DNA from: Bryobacteraceae bacterium
GTDB lineage: Bacteria; Acidobacteriota; Terriglobia; Bryobacterales; Bryobacteraceae
Direction of reading: 5' to 3'
Assembly: GCA_030041495.1 (NCBI GenBank)
Contig: JASHNT010000124.1
Span: 34,597 to 98,596, forward strand
DNA: 64,000 nt
Made by a program: the position numbers and the translations under genes. Positions 1 through 8,467 of the stretch are shown here, one piece after another. The first letter of the stretch is position 1; the number at the start of each line of letters is the position of its first letter. Under the pieces are notes generated by a model. The model had not been told where the DNA came from, ran no database searches, and saw only the letters and a program-made list of their open reading frames with translations.

Positions 1-2583
1 CGCGACCGATGGGAGGCCGAGCTGGACGAAGAGCTGCGAGCGTATTTCGAAACCGTGGTGGAGCGTAAGGTCGCGGCGGGCTCGACGAAGGAAGAGGCGC
101 AACGGGCGGCGAGGATCGAGTTTGAAGGAATGGAGCAGGTGAAGGAGAGAGTGCGGGAGGCGCAAAGCTGCATGGCAATCGAAACGGCGATGCAAGATGT
201 GCGGTATGCATTCCGGACGCTTCGCAAGAATCTGGGATTTGCGGCGATCGCGGTGTTGGTGCTGGGGCTGGGGATCGGGGCGGCGACGGCGGTGTTCAGC
301 GTGGTGAATGCGGTGCTGCTGCGGCCGCTGCCGTATCGCGATCCGGCGAGACTGGTTGCGATCGCCGACGTCGGCCGGGAAGGCAGAACGGCAGGGACGG
401 TGACGCTGAACGAAGTGGAGGCGCTGCGACGGTACAGCGGGTCGATCGAGTCGATCGGCAGCTTCGTGTTCACAGCTCTGCCGGTGAGCGCAGAGGGGCA
501 ATCGCGATATGTGGTGGCGATCGGGGCGGATCGCGAGCTTCCGACGACGCTGGGAGTGGGCTTGGCTTCGGGGCAGAGCTTCACCTACGGAGGAAGCTCA
601 CAAAAAGAGTTTTCGGCCATCATCAGCCACAGGCTATGGATGGATTTGTTTCACGGCGACGCGGGGGCGCTGGGGCGGCCGATTACACTGAGCGGTGCGC
701 ACTACTTTGTCGCCGGGATTCTGGCGGCGGGGTTTCAGTTTCCGCGCGCGGATGCATCGTACTTCGCCGAGGAACCGGACGTTGTTTTGCCGGTGGCGAA
801 CATCGTCGATGGATGGGGACGCGACAGTTCGCAATGGTTTGCGATTGCGAGGCTGAAGCCGGGGGTGAGCCTGGCGCGGGCGCAGGCTGAGTTGAACTCG
901 CTGATAAGCAGTTTGACCAAAGAGGAAGGACGGAGCCTGCATTTGTCCGCGCTGAACACGGCGACTACGTCCGCAGTTCGCACGCCCTTGCTGCTGCTGT
1001 TCGGAGTTTCCCTGGCGCTGCTGGCGATCGCGTGCACGAACACGATGAATCTGTTGTTCGCACGGGCCACCGTGCGCGGACGCGAGATGGCGATTCGCGA
1101 AGCTACGGGGGCGACGCGGCTGCGGCTGATCCGGCAGATGCTGATGGAAAGCGCGTGCCTGGCGGGGTTGGGCGGAACGGCGGGGCTCGCGCTGGCATGG
1201 GGATTAGCGCGGATTCTGGTGCGGATCTCGCCGGCGCATCTGCCGGTGAGCGGGCAGGTGGGCATCGATTGGACTGTGTTCGGATTCGTCGCGCTGGCGT
1301 GCGCAGCCGCGACGTTGTTCGCCGGCCTGTTCCCCGCCCTGCACGCGAGCCTGCAACGCGCGAATCTGCTGGGGCGGCTGGGTAGCCGGGCGGCGGGCGG
1401 GCGCGGAGCCGTATGGGTCCAGCGAGGCTTGAGCGTGGCGCAGGTAGCCCTCGGATTCGCGCTACTGGCGACGGCGGCGCTGCTGACGCGCAGTCTAGCC
1501 AAGATGAGCTCGGTGGATCCGGGGTTCAGCAGGGACGGAGTGATTGGTTTCGAGTTGATCATTCCGAGCGACCGCTCACCGCAGCAGTTCTCGCAAACGA
1601 TCGAGCGAATGCTGGAGGCGACGCGCCAAGTCCCGGGAGTGCTTTCGGCGGGATTCGATACATTCCTGCCGCCGGAGACCAGACAGGGGTCGTTCATGCC
1701 GTTCCGGATTGCGGGCGCGCCGCGGCCTGCTTCCGCTCCGGCGATGGCGAATTTTCACGTGACCAGCGAAGAGTATTTCGAGACGGTGGGAATGACGCTC
1801 GCACGCGGGCGAGAGTTCACCAGCGCTGACCGGGAGGGTTCACCGCCGGTGCTGATCGTGAACGAGGAGTTCGCGCGGCGGTATTTCAGAGGGGGAGATG
1901 CGCTGGGGCAAAGTGTGCTGACGCCGTACGATCCGCCTAACGCGCCACGGGAGATCGTCGGGGTGGTTCGCGACAGCCACGATCGCGGTCTGCCGGTTGC
2001 CCCTTTCGCGACAGCGTATTTTCCGAACCGGCAGATCGGGCGCGGGTATGGATGGATTGCGGTGCGCACGAACGTGGCCGCGGACAAAATGATTCCGGGG
2101 CTACGGCGAAAAGCGGGCGAGGTGGACCCGGCCACGGCGGTGACGAATTTTACAACCATCGCAGAGCGGGTGACCAAGAGCTTGGACACGCCGCGGTTCT
2201 ACGCGCTTCTGGCAGGGGCGTGCGGGGTTATGGCGGTGCTGTTTGTCACGTCGGGATTGTACGGCGTGGTTTCGTTCTCCGTGGCGCGTCGGACGAGGGA
2301 GATCGGCGTGCGGATGGCGCTAGGGGCTCCGCGAAGGAGCATCCTCGGCGAAGTGTTGGGACAAGGGTTGGCGATGGCGGCGGCCGGAGTCGGGATCGGG
2401 CTGGGGCTGTCGCTGGCGGCTTCGCGCGTGCTGGCGAACCTGCTGTTTCACCTGAAGCCGACGGACGCGGGGACGCTGACGGCAACGGCGGCGTTGGTGG
2501 CGGGGGTAACCTTGTTGGCGAGTTATGTTCCGGCCCGACGGGCGAGCCGGGTGGATCCGATGGTCGCGCTACGGGAGGAGTGA
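1..2583 (+). CDS. ABC transporter permease, MacB/FtsX type (acidobacterial duplicated orphan permease), 5' partial
   Basis: The reading frame is open from the first base, so the true start lies upstream; the visible part is about 860 residues. The first ~55 residues are the charged N-terminal segment typical of this family (WEAELDEELRAYFE), followed by a membrane segment near LGFAAIAVLVLGLGIG, a periplasmic MacB_PCD-like region, a first FtsX block of three membrane helices, a second periplasmic region and a second FtsX block ending in PARRASRVDPMVALRE. This duplicated architecture without a partner ATPase gene next to it matches the orphan permease family expanded in Acidobacteria. The substrate is unknown; a role in export or envelope mechanotransmission is family knowledge only. 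GTG at 55 is an internal codon, not a convincing start. Confidence 0.9.
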   Translation, partial: RDRWEAELDEELRAYFETVVERKVAAGSTKEEAQRAARIEFEGMEQVKERVREAQSCMAIETAMQDVRYAFRTLRKNLGFAAIAVLVLGLGIGAATAVFSVVNAVLLRPLPYRDPARLVAIADVGREGRTAGTVTLNEVEALRRYSGSIESIGSFVFTALPVSAEGQSRYVVAIGADRELPTTLGVGLASGQSFTYGGSSQKEFSAIISHRLWMDLFHGDAGALGRPITLSGAHYFVAGILAAGFQFPRADASYFAEEPDVVLPVANIVDGWGRDSSQWFAIARLKPGVSLARAQAELNSLISSLTKEEGRSLHLSALNTATTSAVRTPLLLLFGVSLALLAIACTNTMNLLFARATVRGREMAIREATGATRLRLIRQMLMESACLAGLGGTAGLALAWGLARILVRISPAHLPVSGQVGIDWTVFGFVALACAAATLFAGLFPALHASLQRANLLGRLGSRAAGGRGAVWVQRGLSVAQVALGFALLATAALLTRSLAKMSSVDPGFSRDGVIGFELIIPSDRSPQQFSQTIERMLEATRQVPGVLSAGFDTFLPPETRQGSFMPFRIAGAPRPASAPAMANFHVTSEEYFETVGMTLARGREFTSADREGSPPVLIVNEEFARRYFRGGDALGQSVLTPYDPPNAPREIVGVVRDSHDRGLPVAPFATAYFPNRQIGRGYGWIAVRTNVAADKMIPGLRRKAGEVDPATAVTNFTTIAERVTKSLDTPRFYALLAGACGVMAVLFVTSGLYGVVSFSVARRTREIGVRMALGAPRRSILGEVLGQGLAMAAAGVGIGLGLSLAASRVLANLLFHLKPTDAGTLTATAALVAGVTLLASYVPARRASRVDPMVALREE

Positions 2584-2602
2584 CCGAGGGTACATCACTT
2601 GA

Positions 2603-2791
2603 GATGTAGGCAAAATCCTCCACGCCCAGTCCAGCGGCGCGAATCAACCCGCGCAGGGTGCCGGACAGGCTCGCTGGATGCCCCTTCTTCACGAGTATCG
2701 CGTGGCTCCCGCGTTGTTGGTCTTTTGTCCAGCCGCATCTTTGGATGACCCGCACGGCGGCTTCGCCGGAGACGACGGGCAGAGGATGCAT
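2603..2791 (-). pseudogene. hicA-like mRNA interferase toxin remnant
   Basis: The frame starts with MHPLPVVSGEAAVRVIQRCG, then QRGSHAIL, then GTLRGLIRAAGLGVEDF, which is the HicA double-stranded-RNA-binding-like fold with its GSH catalytic histidine. The stretch that normally lies between these blocks (a VPxHxEL-type segment of about nine residues) is missing, and there is no stop after the domain: the frame runs on antisense into the permease gene. HicA cleaves mRNA in the free state. The start codon lies 1 nt downstream of the hicB stop, as in intact hicBA operons. I read this as an inactivated toxin. Confidence 0.65.
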
Positions 2792-2792
2792 T

Positions 2793-3000
2793 CTAAGCTG
2801 GAATTTCGACTTCGCGGACCTTAACGGTCAACGGCATGCCGTTAGCCGCCCGGGCTTCCAGGCACCCCACGATCGCCTCACGAATGTTCGCCAGCGCCTC
2901 GGCCTCAACGCGCCATTGAGAGAGACGCAGCCGGGAACGGCGGGGCACTCGGCTACGATCATTCCGGTCTCGTCGGTTTCGAGGTGATGAGCAACTTCAC
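2793..3000 (-). pseudogene. hicB-like antitoxin remnant with frameshift(s)
   Basis: One frame gives LETDETGMIVAECPAVPGC, the start of a HicB domain; near 2915 the match continues in another frame as EAEALANIREAIVGCLEA and ends in VKVREVEIPA followed by TAG. A single gene is therefore broken by a frameshift. A possible GTG start at 3000 (reading MKLLIT) is again out of frame with LETDETG, which suggests a second lesion, but that N-terminus is a weak match. HicB normally neutralises HicA and represses its own operon. With the damaged hicA next to it, the module looks dead. Confidence 0.65.
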
Positions 3001-3352
3001 ATCCTGAGGCTACCTCTGCTGCGCCGTGCTGGAGGAGGATCTCTGGTGGCAGGTTAACGCGCTCCTGTCCGAGTTTCGCGCGGAACTTTCGCCGGGCCAT
3101 CCGCCGTGCGGTCTGAAACTTGAACCACTCGGACATTCTGGCGCTGCCGGTGATGCATTGTCCGGAATGCAAGACGGCCGTGTCGTGCAGGTGCGTCTGA
3201 CGCGGGGCGGGTGCGCGGAGCAGGCGCTGCTACCCGATCACGACATCTATCCCGATTCCGCCGACTGGATTCAAGAAGTCATGATGCCCGCTAATGAAGA
3301 GTACCGGAGTTAGGACCACTCCATTAGGGCGTCCCGCCTGGGCAACCCTCAG
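3001..3352. other. intergenic stretch without a recognised gene
   Basis: Several short open frames exist on both strands, including one of 95 codons on the plus strand and one of 114 codons on the minus strand that runs into the hicB remnant. None has a ribosome binding site or recognisable domain. A plus-strand fragment reads MHCPECKTAVSCRC before a stop, which resembles a zinc ribbon but is too short to call. The stretch may be further gene debris. Confidence 0.4.
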
Positions 3353-3847
3353 TTACAGGAACCTCTCAATGACGGCTTGGATGTTCTTGGTAGGGACTTC
3401 GCCGATGAAGGCTCCTTCTTTGCGGCCGGTGCGGTCGTAGATGAAGTTGGCGGGGAGCTCGCCTTGCCAGCGCGCGTGGATGCCGGCGGCGTATTTGTCA
3501 TCGTCCTTAGTGCTCTTGATGTAGAGCGGGCCGAAAGCGGAAGGGATTTTGGGCGCGATGAACTTGCGCGCTTGCGGTTCCTGATCCGCATCGTCGGCGG
3601 AGATGACCAGGAGATCGAGGCCGCGGGGATGGAGCGAAGTGGCCAGTTTGACCAGTTCGGGCAGTTCCGCGCGGCAGGGGATGCAATACGTCGCCCAAAA
3701 GGTGGCGAGGACCACGTGGCCGCGGTGCGCGGAGATGAGGCCGCTGTAGCCGTCGAGAGTGAGCGGAGTGAGCTTGGGCGCGGAGGGCTGCTGCGCGGCA
3801 AGCGTGAACGCGGCCAAGCAGGCCGCGAGCGCGGCGAATCGTATCAT
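3353..3847 (-). CDS. TlpA/ResA-like thioredoxin-fold protein, secreted
   Basis: The 164-residue product has an N-terminal signal peptide (about residues 1-19) and a TlpA-like redoxin fold. The active site is FWATYCIPCRAELPEL with the CIPC pair at residues 55-58, the expected place after the first beta strand. Such proteins reduce or oxidise disulfides of envelope proteins, for example apocytochromes, after being charged by CcdA/DsbD-type partners. Its start codon overlaps the stop of the upstream carboxypeptidase-regulatory-like gene by ATGA, so the two are probably translated together. The client protein cannot be told from the sequence. Confidence 0.88.
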   Translation of the reverse strand: MIRFAALAACLAAFTLAAQQPSAPKLTPLTLDGYSGLISAHRGHVVLATFWATYCIPCRAELPELVKLATSLHPRGLDLLVISADDADQEPQARKFIAPKIPSAFGPLYIKSTKDDDKYAAGIHARWQGELPANFIYDRTGRKEGAFIGEVPTKNIQAVIERFL

Positions 3848-4278
3848 GGCCGTTGCGGCTCCCCATTTTCGGGCTGCTCCTTCTTCTCAGGCCCTTTTTT
3901 CTGAAGCTTGAGGTTCATCTCGGCAACCTTGCGCGTGTCGAAGATGCTGAGGCGCTTCCAATCCGTACTGAGGCCCTCGTGTTCGGCCTTGACCTGATAT
4001 TCGACGTCCGTCTTGAGGTTGGCAAAATGGTAAGCGCCATCGCCTTTAGTGATGAACGAAATCACCTGGAGGGTGCGAGAGTCCTTGAGCTGCACGACGG
4101 CTTGAACAGCCGGGTTGCCGTCGGGATCGAACACGATTCCCTGCAGCGAGCGCGTGTTGTCGTCCGGCTTGGGCTTTTTCTCGGCCGGAAGCCGGAGGGC
4201 AGAAACGAGTAGCAACAACGCCGCAAGGGCGGATGCGGCGGGACGCAGGCGGCTATTCTTCGTCTTGGTCCTCCTCAT
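3844..4278 (-). CDS. secreted carboxypeptidase-regulatory-like (Ig-fold) protein
   Basis: From ATG at 4278 the product has about 144 residues: a basic N-terminus with a hydrophobic signal segment (ALAALLLLVSALRLPA), then one beta-sandwich domain with LQGIVFDPDGNPAVQAVVQL and GDGAYHFANLKTDVEYQVKA, the usual carboxypeptidase regulatory-like pattern, and a charged tail. The start was placed here because a longer frame to 4341 is just the out-of-frame reading of the acidic repeat of the upstream gene. A GAGGAAG sequence inside that repeat serves as ribosome binding site. The gene overlaps its upstream neighbour by 26 nt and tlpA-like gene downstream by 4 nt, so the three form one operon. Function unknown. 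Confidence 0.8.
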   Translation of the reverse strand: MRRTKTKNSRLRPAASALAALLLLVSALRLPAEKKPKPDDNTRSLQGIVFDPDGNPAVQAVVQLKDSRTLQVISFITKGDGAYHFANLKTDVEYQVKAEHEGLSTDWKRLSIFDTRKVAEMNLKLQKKGPEKKEQPENGEPQRP

Positions 4279-4492
4279 CTTCCTCGTCTTCTTCGTCTTC
4301 TTCGTCGTAATCGTCGTCGAAATCCTCGTCTTCGTCTTCAAGATCTTCGTCTGTATCCGGCGTCAGCTCGAGGGGCGAGAGACTGCTCACGCTCACGTTC
4401 GCGCCGCATTCTTCGCAGACCAGAGCGTCGCCTTCGTCGAGTTCCTCTTCGTCGACGTCCATAGGAGCGTCGCAAAGCGGACAGTTCACCAT
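4253..4492 (-). CDS. LysW-like zinc-ribbon protein with long acidic tail
   Basis: The 79-residue product starts MVNCPLCDAPMDVDEEELD and carries two Cys pairs, C4/C7 and C26/C29 (CEEC), followed by SVSSLSPLEL and then about 30 residues that are almost only Asp and Glu. The zinc-ribbon part resembles LysW, the amino-group carrier protein of the AAA lysine pathway, but the diagnostic C-terminal EDWGE is absent and replaced by the acidic repeat, and no lysine biosynthesis gene is nearby. ATG at 4492 is preferred over an upstream start at 4516 because the LysW-like similarity begins there. The role is unknown; a small acidic zinc protein interacting with basic partners is a guess. Confidence 0.7.
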   Translation of the reverse strand: MVNCPLCDAPMDVDEEELDEGDALVCEECGANVSVSSLSPLELTPDTDEDLEDEDEDFDDDYDEEDEEDEEDEEDQDEE

Positions 4493-4566
4493 TCGATCCT
4501 CCCCGGCCGGACGCAATTCCGGCTCACTTCGTTTCTACTCATAGCACGATCCACAGCGCCCTGGGG

Positions 4567-4926
4567 TTACGCCGGCTGCAACAATCCCGCGGCGCGGCGG
4601 AGGTCGTCGAGCGGAAGCGTGATCAGGGTTTTTTCCAAATCCTCCCCGGATTCGATCATGGAGTTGAGATGGGCGCCGGCCAGCTTGAGACACCAGGCAT
4701 CGGTAAGCGCGTGGCCGGTTTCCTTGCTGAGGGCCAGCAGGTCCGGATGGATCAGCGCGATCACTTTTTCCTGCTTGAGCTCGCCCTCGGTCCACAGGTA
4801 GAATTTCACGTCCACGGTATCGGCGTGGCGGATCGAGATTCCGGTCTGCAGCCATTGGAATTCCACTTCCCAGGTGCGTCCGAAGGGGTCGGGACCGGCC
4901 TGGAAGCGGCGGAAATTTTCGGGCAT
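4567..4926 (-). CDS. conserved hypothetical protein
   Basis: A 119-residue soluble protein starting MPENFRRFQAGPDPFGRTWE. No signal peptide, membrane segment or catalytic motif is visible; the pattern is mixed alpha/beta with several Trp and Phe residues in the first half (WEVEFQWLQTGISIRHADT) and a helical second half. I do not recognise the family. An upstream in-frame start at 5016 would add a Cys-rich segment without coding character and would run into the alanyl-tRNA editing gene, so 4926 is preferred. It lies 52 nt downstream of that gene on the same strand. Confidence 0.6.
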   Translation of the reverse strand: MPENFRRFQAGPDPFGRTWEVEFQWLQTGISIRHADTVDVKFYLWTEGELKQEKVIALIHPDLLALSKETGHALTDAWCLKLAGAHLNSMIESGEDLEKTLITLPLDDLRRAAGLLQPA

Positions 4927-4978
4927 GGAATCAGCGTAGCAAAAGCGGGGAGCACTGCAAAAGTGCTCCACACACGAC

Positions 4979-6157
4979 TCAAACCAGGGAGAGCGGAGCA
5001 GCGGCGAGTTGGGCAAGGGCGCGCGCCAGAGCTTCGGCGGAAGGAAGGCTGCCCTGGGCCAGATTGGCGTTGCCGCCGCCGCGTCCGCCGGCCGCGGTGA
5101 GGATGGGTTTCAGCAGGTTGCCGGAGTGGAGGCCGGAATCGGAAGAGGCGGCGAGGAGCACGGAAGGAGGATCGTCGCAGATGGCCAGGAACAAGGCCCG
5201 GCCGCCGGAGAGAAAGGCTTGGGCTCGGGCGCGCATGGCGTCGTCGATCGCGCCGAGCTGGGTGAGGCGGCGGAGGCCGTCGGGACCGGGGGCGGTGGAG
5301 GCGTGGAACTCCCGGCCTTCACGCGCGGCGAGTTCGGTGGCCAGACGCTGATTGGATTTTTCAAGAGCCTTGAGGCGCGCGGCGGAGCCGGCGATGAATT
5401 CGGGGGCTCGCTCAAAGGGCGCGGAGAGAGCGCGGCCGATTTCGGAGAGGATGCTGTAGTCGCGGCGAGCCTGGCGCAGGGCGCGGAGGCCGCAGACGAA
5501 TTCGACGCGCACGTTGCCGCGCATTTTTTCGAGCTTGCGAATGAGGATGGGGCCGATTTCAGCGGTCGAGGAGACGTGCGTGCCTCCGCAGGCGCTGCGG
5601 TCGAGGTCCTGGATGGAGACGATGCGCAGGACTCCGCTGCGCGCGGATTCCTTGCGCAGGCCGGAGACGGAGGCCGCGTCTTCATAGGAGACCGTGACAG
5701 GGCGCGCTTGGGCAACGATCTCAGCGCAGCGCTCTTCGACGCGGGCGGCTTGTTCGGCAGTGAACGAAGCCGAGCCGAGATCGATGGTGGAGGATTCCGC
5801 GCCGAGATGAAAACTGACGGTCGGCATCGCGTAGAGTTCTTCCAAGACCGCGGAGAGCAGATGCTGGCCGGTATGCTGCTGCATATGATCGAAGCGGCGG
5901 GGCCAGTCGATGACGCCCACAACTTCCGCGCCGCCGCCCAGCGGGGCCTCCAGTAAATGCGCAATACGATCTTCATCGTCGACGACTTCGACCACGCGGA
6001 CGCCGCCCAAAGTGCCGAAGTCGAACGGCTGGCCTCCGGAAGCCGGATAGAAAGCGGTGCGGTCGAGATAGACGCGCAGGCCCTGGCCCGCAATCTCGAC
6101 GATTCGTGCATGAAATTCGGTTAAACGGGAATCAGAGTAATAGAGACGCTCGGTCAT
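4979..6157 (-). CDS. alanyl-tRNA editing protein, AlaX-L type with DHHA1 domain
   Basis: The 392-residue product is a free-standing version of the AlaRS editing and C-terminal domains. It shows GGQPFD, the zinc site HTGQH (residues 95-99) and CGGTH (190-194), and a C-terminal DHHA1-type glycine-rich segment GGRGGGNANLAQG. Such proteins hydrolyse Ser-tRNA(Ala), and some Gly-tRNA(Ala), to keep alanine codons accurate. The aminoacylation domain of AlaRS is absent, so it cannot charge tRNA. The start codon overlaps the stop of the upstream secreted TIGR03437 protein by 4 nt, an odd functional pairing that probably only reflects gene packing. Confidence 0.9.
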   Translation of the reverse strand: MTERLYYSDSRLTEFHARIVEIAGQGLRVYLDRTAFYPASGGQPFDFGTLGGVRVVEVVDDEDRIAHLLEAPLGGGAEVVGVIDWPRRFDHMQQHTGQHLLSAVLEELYAMPTVSFHLGAESSTIDLGSASFTAEQAARVEERCAEIVAQARPVTVSYEDAASVSGLRKESARSGVLRIVSIQDLDRSACGGTHVSSTAEIGPILIRKLEKMRGNVRVEFVCGLRALRQARRDYSILSEIGRALSAPFERAPEFIAGSAARLKALEKSNQRLATELAAREGREFHASTAPGPDGLRRLTQLGAIDDAMRARAQAFLSGGRALFLAICDDPPSVLLAASSDSGLHSGNLLKPILTAAGGRGGGNANLAQGSLPSAEALARALAQLAAAPLSLV

Positions 6158-7833
6158 TGAATGGCGATGTCGACCCAGTTGCTGAGCACGCCCCCACCCA
6201 TGTCAAGATACACCGGAACCGCGTTGCCACGGGGAACGTTGGAGGGGATCGGGACGTTGATCTGATACAGGCCGACGGACCCGGGAGTTAGTCCGGCATA
6301 GGCGGGCGTGACGTTGATTCCGGTGCCGGGAAGAATCTCCTGGCCGATCACGACCTGGGCGGGAGGGATCTGGCCGGCGGGCGAGGGCTGGCCATCGGTG
6401 GCAGGCGGATTGGTTTGGCCGAGTCCCAACGCGTAGAAGACCACGGTATCGACTCCGGCTTGCGCGGGGCGGCTGGGGATTCCAGGGGTGGTGGGAATGG
6501 CGAAAGTGACATTGTCGCTCAGCAGGGCGATGCCGTAGTCATCGATGCCCAGCGGGAGCAGGCGAGGAACGGCGGATTGAACGTTGATGCTGACGCTGTT
6601 GCCGGTTTGACCATCACGCTGGACTTGAACCACCGCGGCGCCGGGGGAAGTTTCGTACGGGATGACCAAGTTGAGCTGGCCGGGCGAAGCGTAGTAAATG
6701 GGCGCGGGGGTGCCGTTGACGGTGACAGACGCGGAGCCGAGCGAGTCGCCGAGAGGGAGCGATTGCGCTTGCGTGATGCTGTCGCTGAGTTGTTCGCCGA
6801 ACAGCGCGACGATGCCGCCGGGCGCGAGGGGATCTCCGACGGTGAACAACGCGTTATCGAGGACGCCTTGATAGTAGGCGACGGGCGGGCCGGGGGTGAG
6901 CACGTCAAGCTCAATGGGGATGGTGACGGAGGCGTTGGCGGCGTTGGTCACGACGGTGATGTCTGCCTGATAGGGGCCGGGGGTCATCGAGCCGGGGTTC
7001 GCGGTGAAGGAGACGACATTGCCCTGGATGGATTCGGTGAGCCAGGAAGGCGGCGCCGGGGTGGGCGTGCCGGACGGCGCGGGCACAATCGATAAAGTGC
7101 CTTCGCCCAAGTTGGAAAGAGCCACGGCTTGAGTTGCCGCGGCCCCGCCGGGAGCCAAGCGGAATGTGAGGGACGTGGGCGACGCCGAGACAATGGGCTG
7201 CGTAGTCACGTGAATCGTGATCGCAATGGTCTTGTTATCGGCTGCCGAAGCGGAGCCGGAGGTAATCACGGAGCAAGGATAGTCGCCGGCAGGCGTTCCG
7301 GCAGGCGCGGTCGCGGTAATGCTGGTGGCGAAAACCGGAGACAGGAAAGGTCCTCCGTAGGAGATGATCGAGAGACTCGGGCCGGAGGTCGGATTTTTCG
7401 CGGTAGCGATCAGGTAAGCAGCGGTGCCGAACAAAGTGGAAGCGGACCCTCCGGGTGCAACGTAGAAATCGAGCGAATCGGGAACGGGGCTGCCGACTTG
7501 AACGGTGACAGTGATGTTCTGCGGAGCGTCGATGGCCCCGGGATCGGAGACGGTCACGATGCCGGTGTAGGGGCCGTTGGCGAGAGAGGAGGTCGCAAGA
7601 GCGATCTGGATGGAGTTCGATGCGGAGACGGTGGCGTTGATCCAAGAAACGTTGGCGGATACGGAAAGCGATAGCGTTCCCGAGCCGATGTTGGTGGCGG
7701 CATCGGATTGCGTAGGTCCGTTCTGGCCCGCCGCGATATAGATAGGTCCGATCGAGGAGCTAGCCAGGCGCAGTTCGGGTGCAGCGGCAAAAAGAGCGCT
7801 GCTTAACGAAAGGAGGATTACAACGAGTTTCAT
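6154..7833 (-). CDS. secreted beta-sandwich repeat protein with Solibacter TIGR03437 C-terminal domain
   Basis: The 559-residue product has a signal peptide (residues 1-18), then about three Ig/BACON-like beta-sandwich repeats recognisable from repeated phrases such as GTLSLSVSANVSWI and GTLSIVPAPSG, each followed by a NGPYTG or PGPYQA block. The last ~220 residues match the Solibacter-type C-terminal domain: GGIVALFGEQLSD, YYASPGQLNLVIPYE, FYALGLGQTNPPATDGQ and a final YLDMGGGVLSNWVDIAIQ. These proteins are secreted or surface proteins of unknown role that are heavily duplicated in Solibacter. The domain is expected to be an adhesion or sorting module, which is inference. Confidence 0.85.
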   Translation of the reverse strand: MKLVVILLSLSSALFAAAPELRLASSSIGPIYIAAGQNGPTQSDAATNIGSGTLSLSVSANVSWINATVSASNSIQIALATSSLANGPYTGIVTVSDPGAIDAPQNITVTVQVGSPVPDSLDFYVAPGGSASTLFGTAAYLIATAKNPTSGPSLSIISYGGPFLSPVFATSITATAPAGTPAGDYPCSVITSGSASAADNKTIAITIHVTTQPIVSASPTSLTFRLAPGGAAATQAVALSNLGEGTLSIVPAPSGTPTPAPPSWLTESIQGNVVSFTANPGSMTPGPYQADITVVTNAANASVTIPIELDVLTPGPPVAYYQGVLDNALFTVGDPLAPGGIVALFGEQLSDSITQAQSLPLGDSLGSASVTVNGTPAPIYYASPGQLNLVIPYETSPGAAVVQVQRDGQTGNSVSINVQSAVPRLLPLGIDDYGIALLSDNVTFAIPTTPGIPSRPAQAGVDTVVFYALGLGQTNPPATDGQPSPAGQIPPAQVVIGQEILPGTGINVTPAYAGLTPGSVGLYQINVPIPSNVPRGNAVPVYLDMGGGVLSNWVDIAIQ

Positions 7834-7923
7834 CGAAAATGTTTTAGCACTCCGGCTGCCACCTGGGAAGGAATGAAATCATAAAGATAAACCTCGATCG
7901 CACTGCCGGGCGCCGATTCGTTT

Positions 7924-7941
7924 CGCCACAAGCCTGTGGCG
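7924..7941. terminator. possible hairpin between convergently placed gene ends
   Basis: A perfect 7-bp stem (CGCCACA / TGTGGCG) with a 4-nt loop lies just downstream of the minus-strand lipoprotein gene. It lacks a T tract on either strand, so intrinsic termination is doubtful; it could still stabilise the 3' end of the mRNA. Confidence 0.3.
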
Positions 7942-7963
7942 GGGAGGAACAGGCATCGCCGGT

Positions 7964-8422
7964 TTAGGGCGCGGGCGCAGGCGACGTGATATCGAAATCG
8001 GCGCGCAGGAACTGCCAGTCCGGCATCTCGTAGGCTTTGAGATTCGTCGCGCCGGTGGCCTCGACGTCATGATCTTCGTCCGGGCCAAGGGCGGGAATTT
8101 TGGCGTCGAATTCAGTGACAGAAGGTTGGTCCGGTTTGGCCACGCTGGTGACGATGCGGACATGGACGCCCAGCTCTTCCAGATCCGCGTCGGAATGATT
8201 GATTGCGGTGAATTTGATCTTGACCTTGTCGCCCGATTCGAGGGCGAGGCGGAAACCCGCCAGCTCAATAAATTTCGCCAAAGGGTTTTTGCTGGATGTG
8301 GTGGCGGAGCCGGGGCCGAAGGGCGAAGCGGTCGCGGCGGGGTTTGTTGGGGGGGCCGGAGAGGAGCACGCGGCCAGGAGGAGCAGGCTCGCCAGGAGCG
8401 CGGAGATTGGGATGCGGCGCAT
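7964..8422 (-). CDS. hypothetical lipoprotein
   Basis: A 152-residue protein with a type II signal peptide: basic start MRRIP, hydrophobic core and lipobox LLAAC with the lipidated Cys at residue 19. After a Pro/Ala/Thr-rich linker the mature part looks like a single beta-sandwich domain (GDKVKIKFTAINHSDADLEE, LGVHVRIVTS). It is probably anchored in the envelope. The family is not recognised; the fold pattern resembles small Ig-like domains often seen in acidobacterial lipoproteins. It is divergent from the beta-CASP gene with 45 nt between the two starts. Confidence 0.7.
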   Translation of the reverse strand: MRRIPISALLASLLLLAACSSPAPPTNPAATASPFGPGSATTSSKNPLAKFIELAGFRLALESGDKVKIKFTAINHSDADLEELGVHVRIVTSVAKPDQPSVTEFDAKIPALGPDEDHDVEATGATNLKAYEMPDWQFLRADFDITSPAPAP

Positions 8423-8467
8423 GACTAACAGAATAATACCGAAGGCATCGTATAGTGATTAGAGTCC

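Noticed and set aside
735..1697. Long minus-strand reading frame of about 320 codons inside the permease gene
   Set aside because: It is antisense to a well-supported coding region in GC-rich DNA, has low-complexity Arg/Ser/Ala content, no ribosome binding site and no domain.
4279..4341. Lys/Thr-rich N-terminal extension of the carboxypeptidase-regulatory-like protein
   Set aside because: It is only the shifted reading of GAG/GAA repeats of the upstream acidic tail; the signal peptide starts at 4278.
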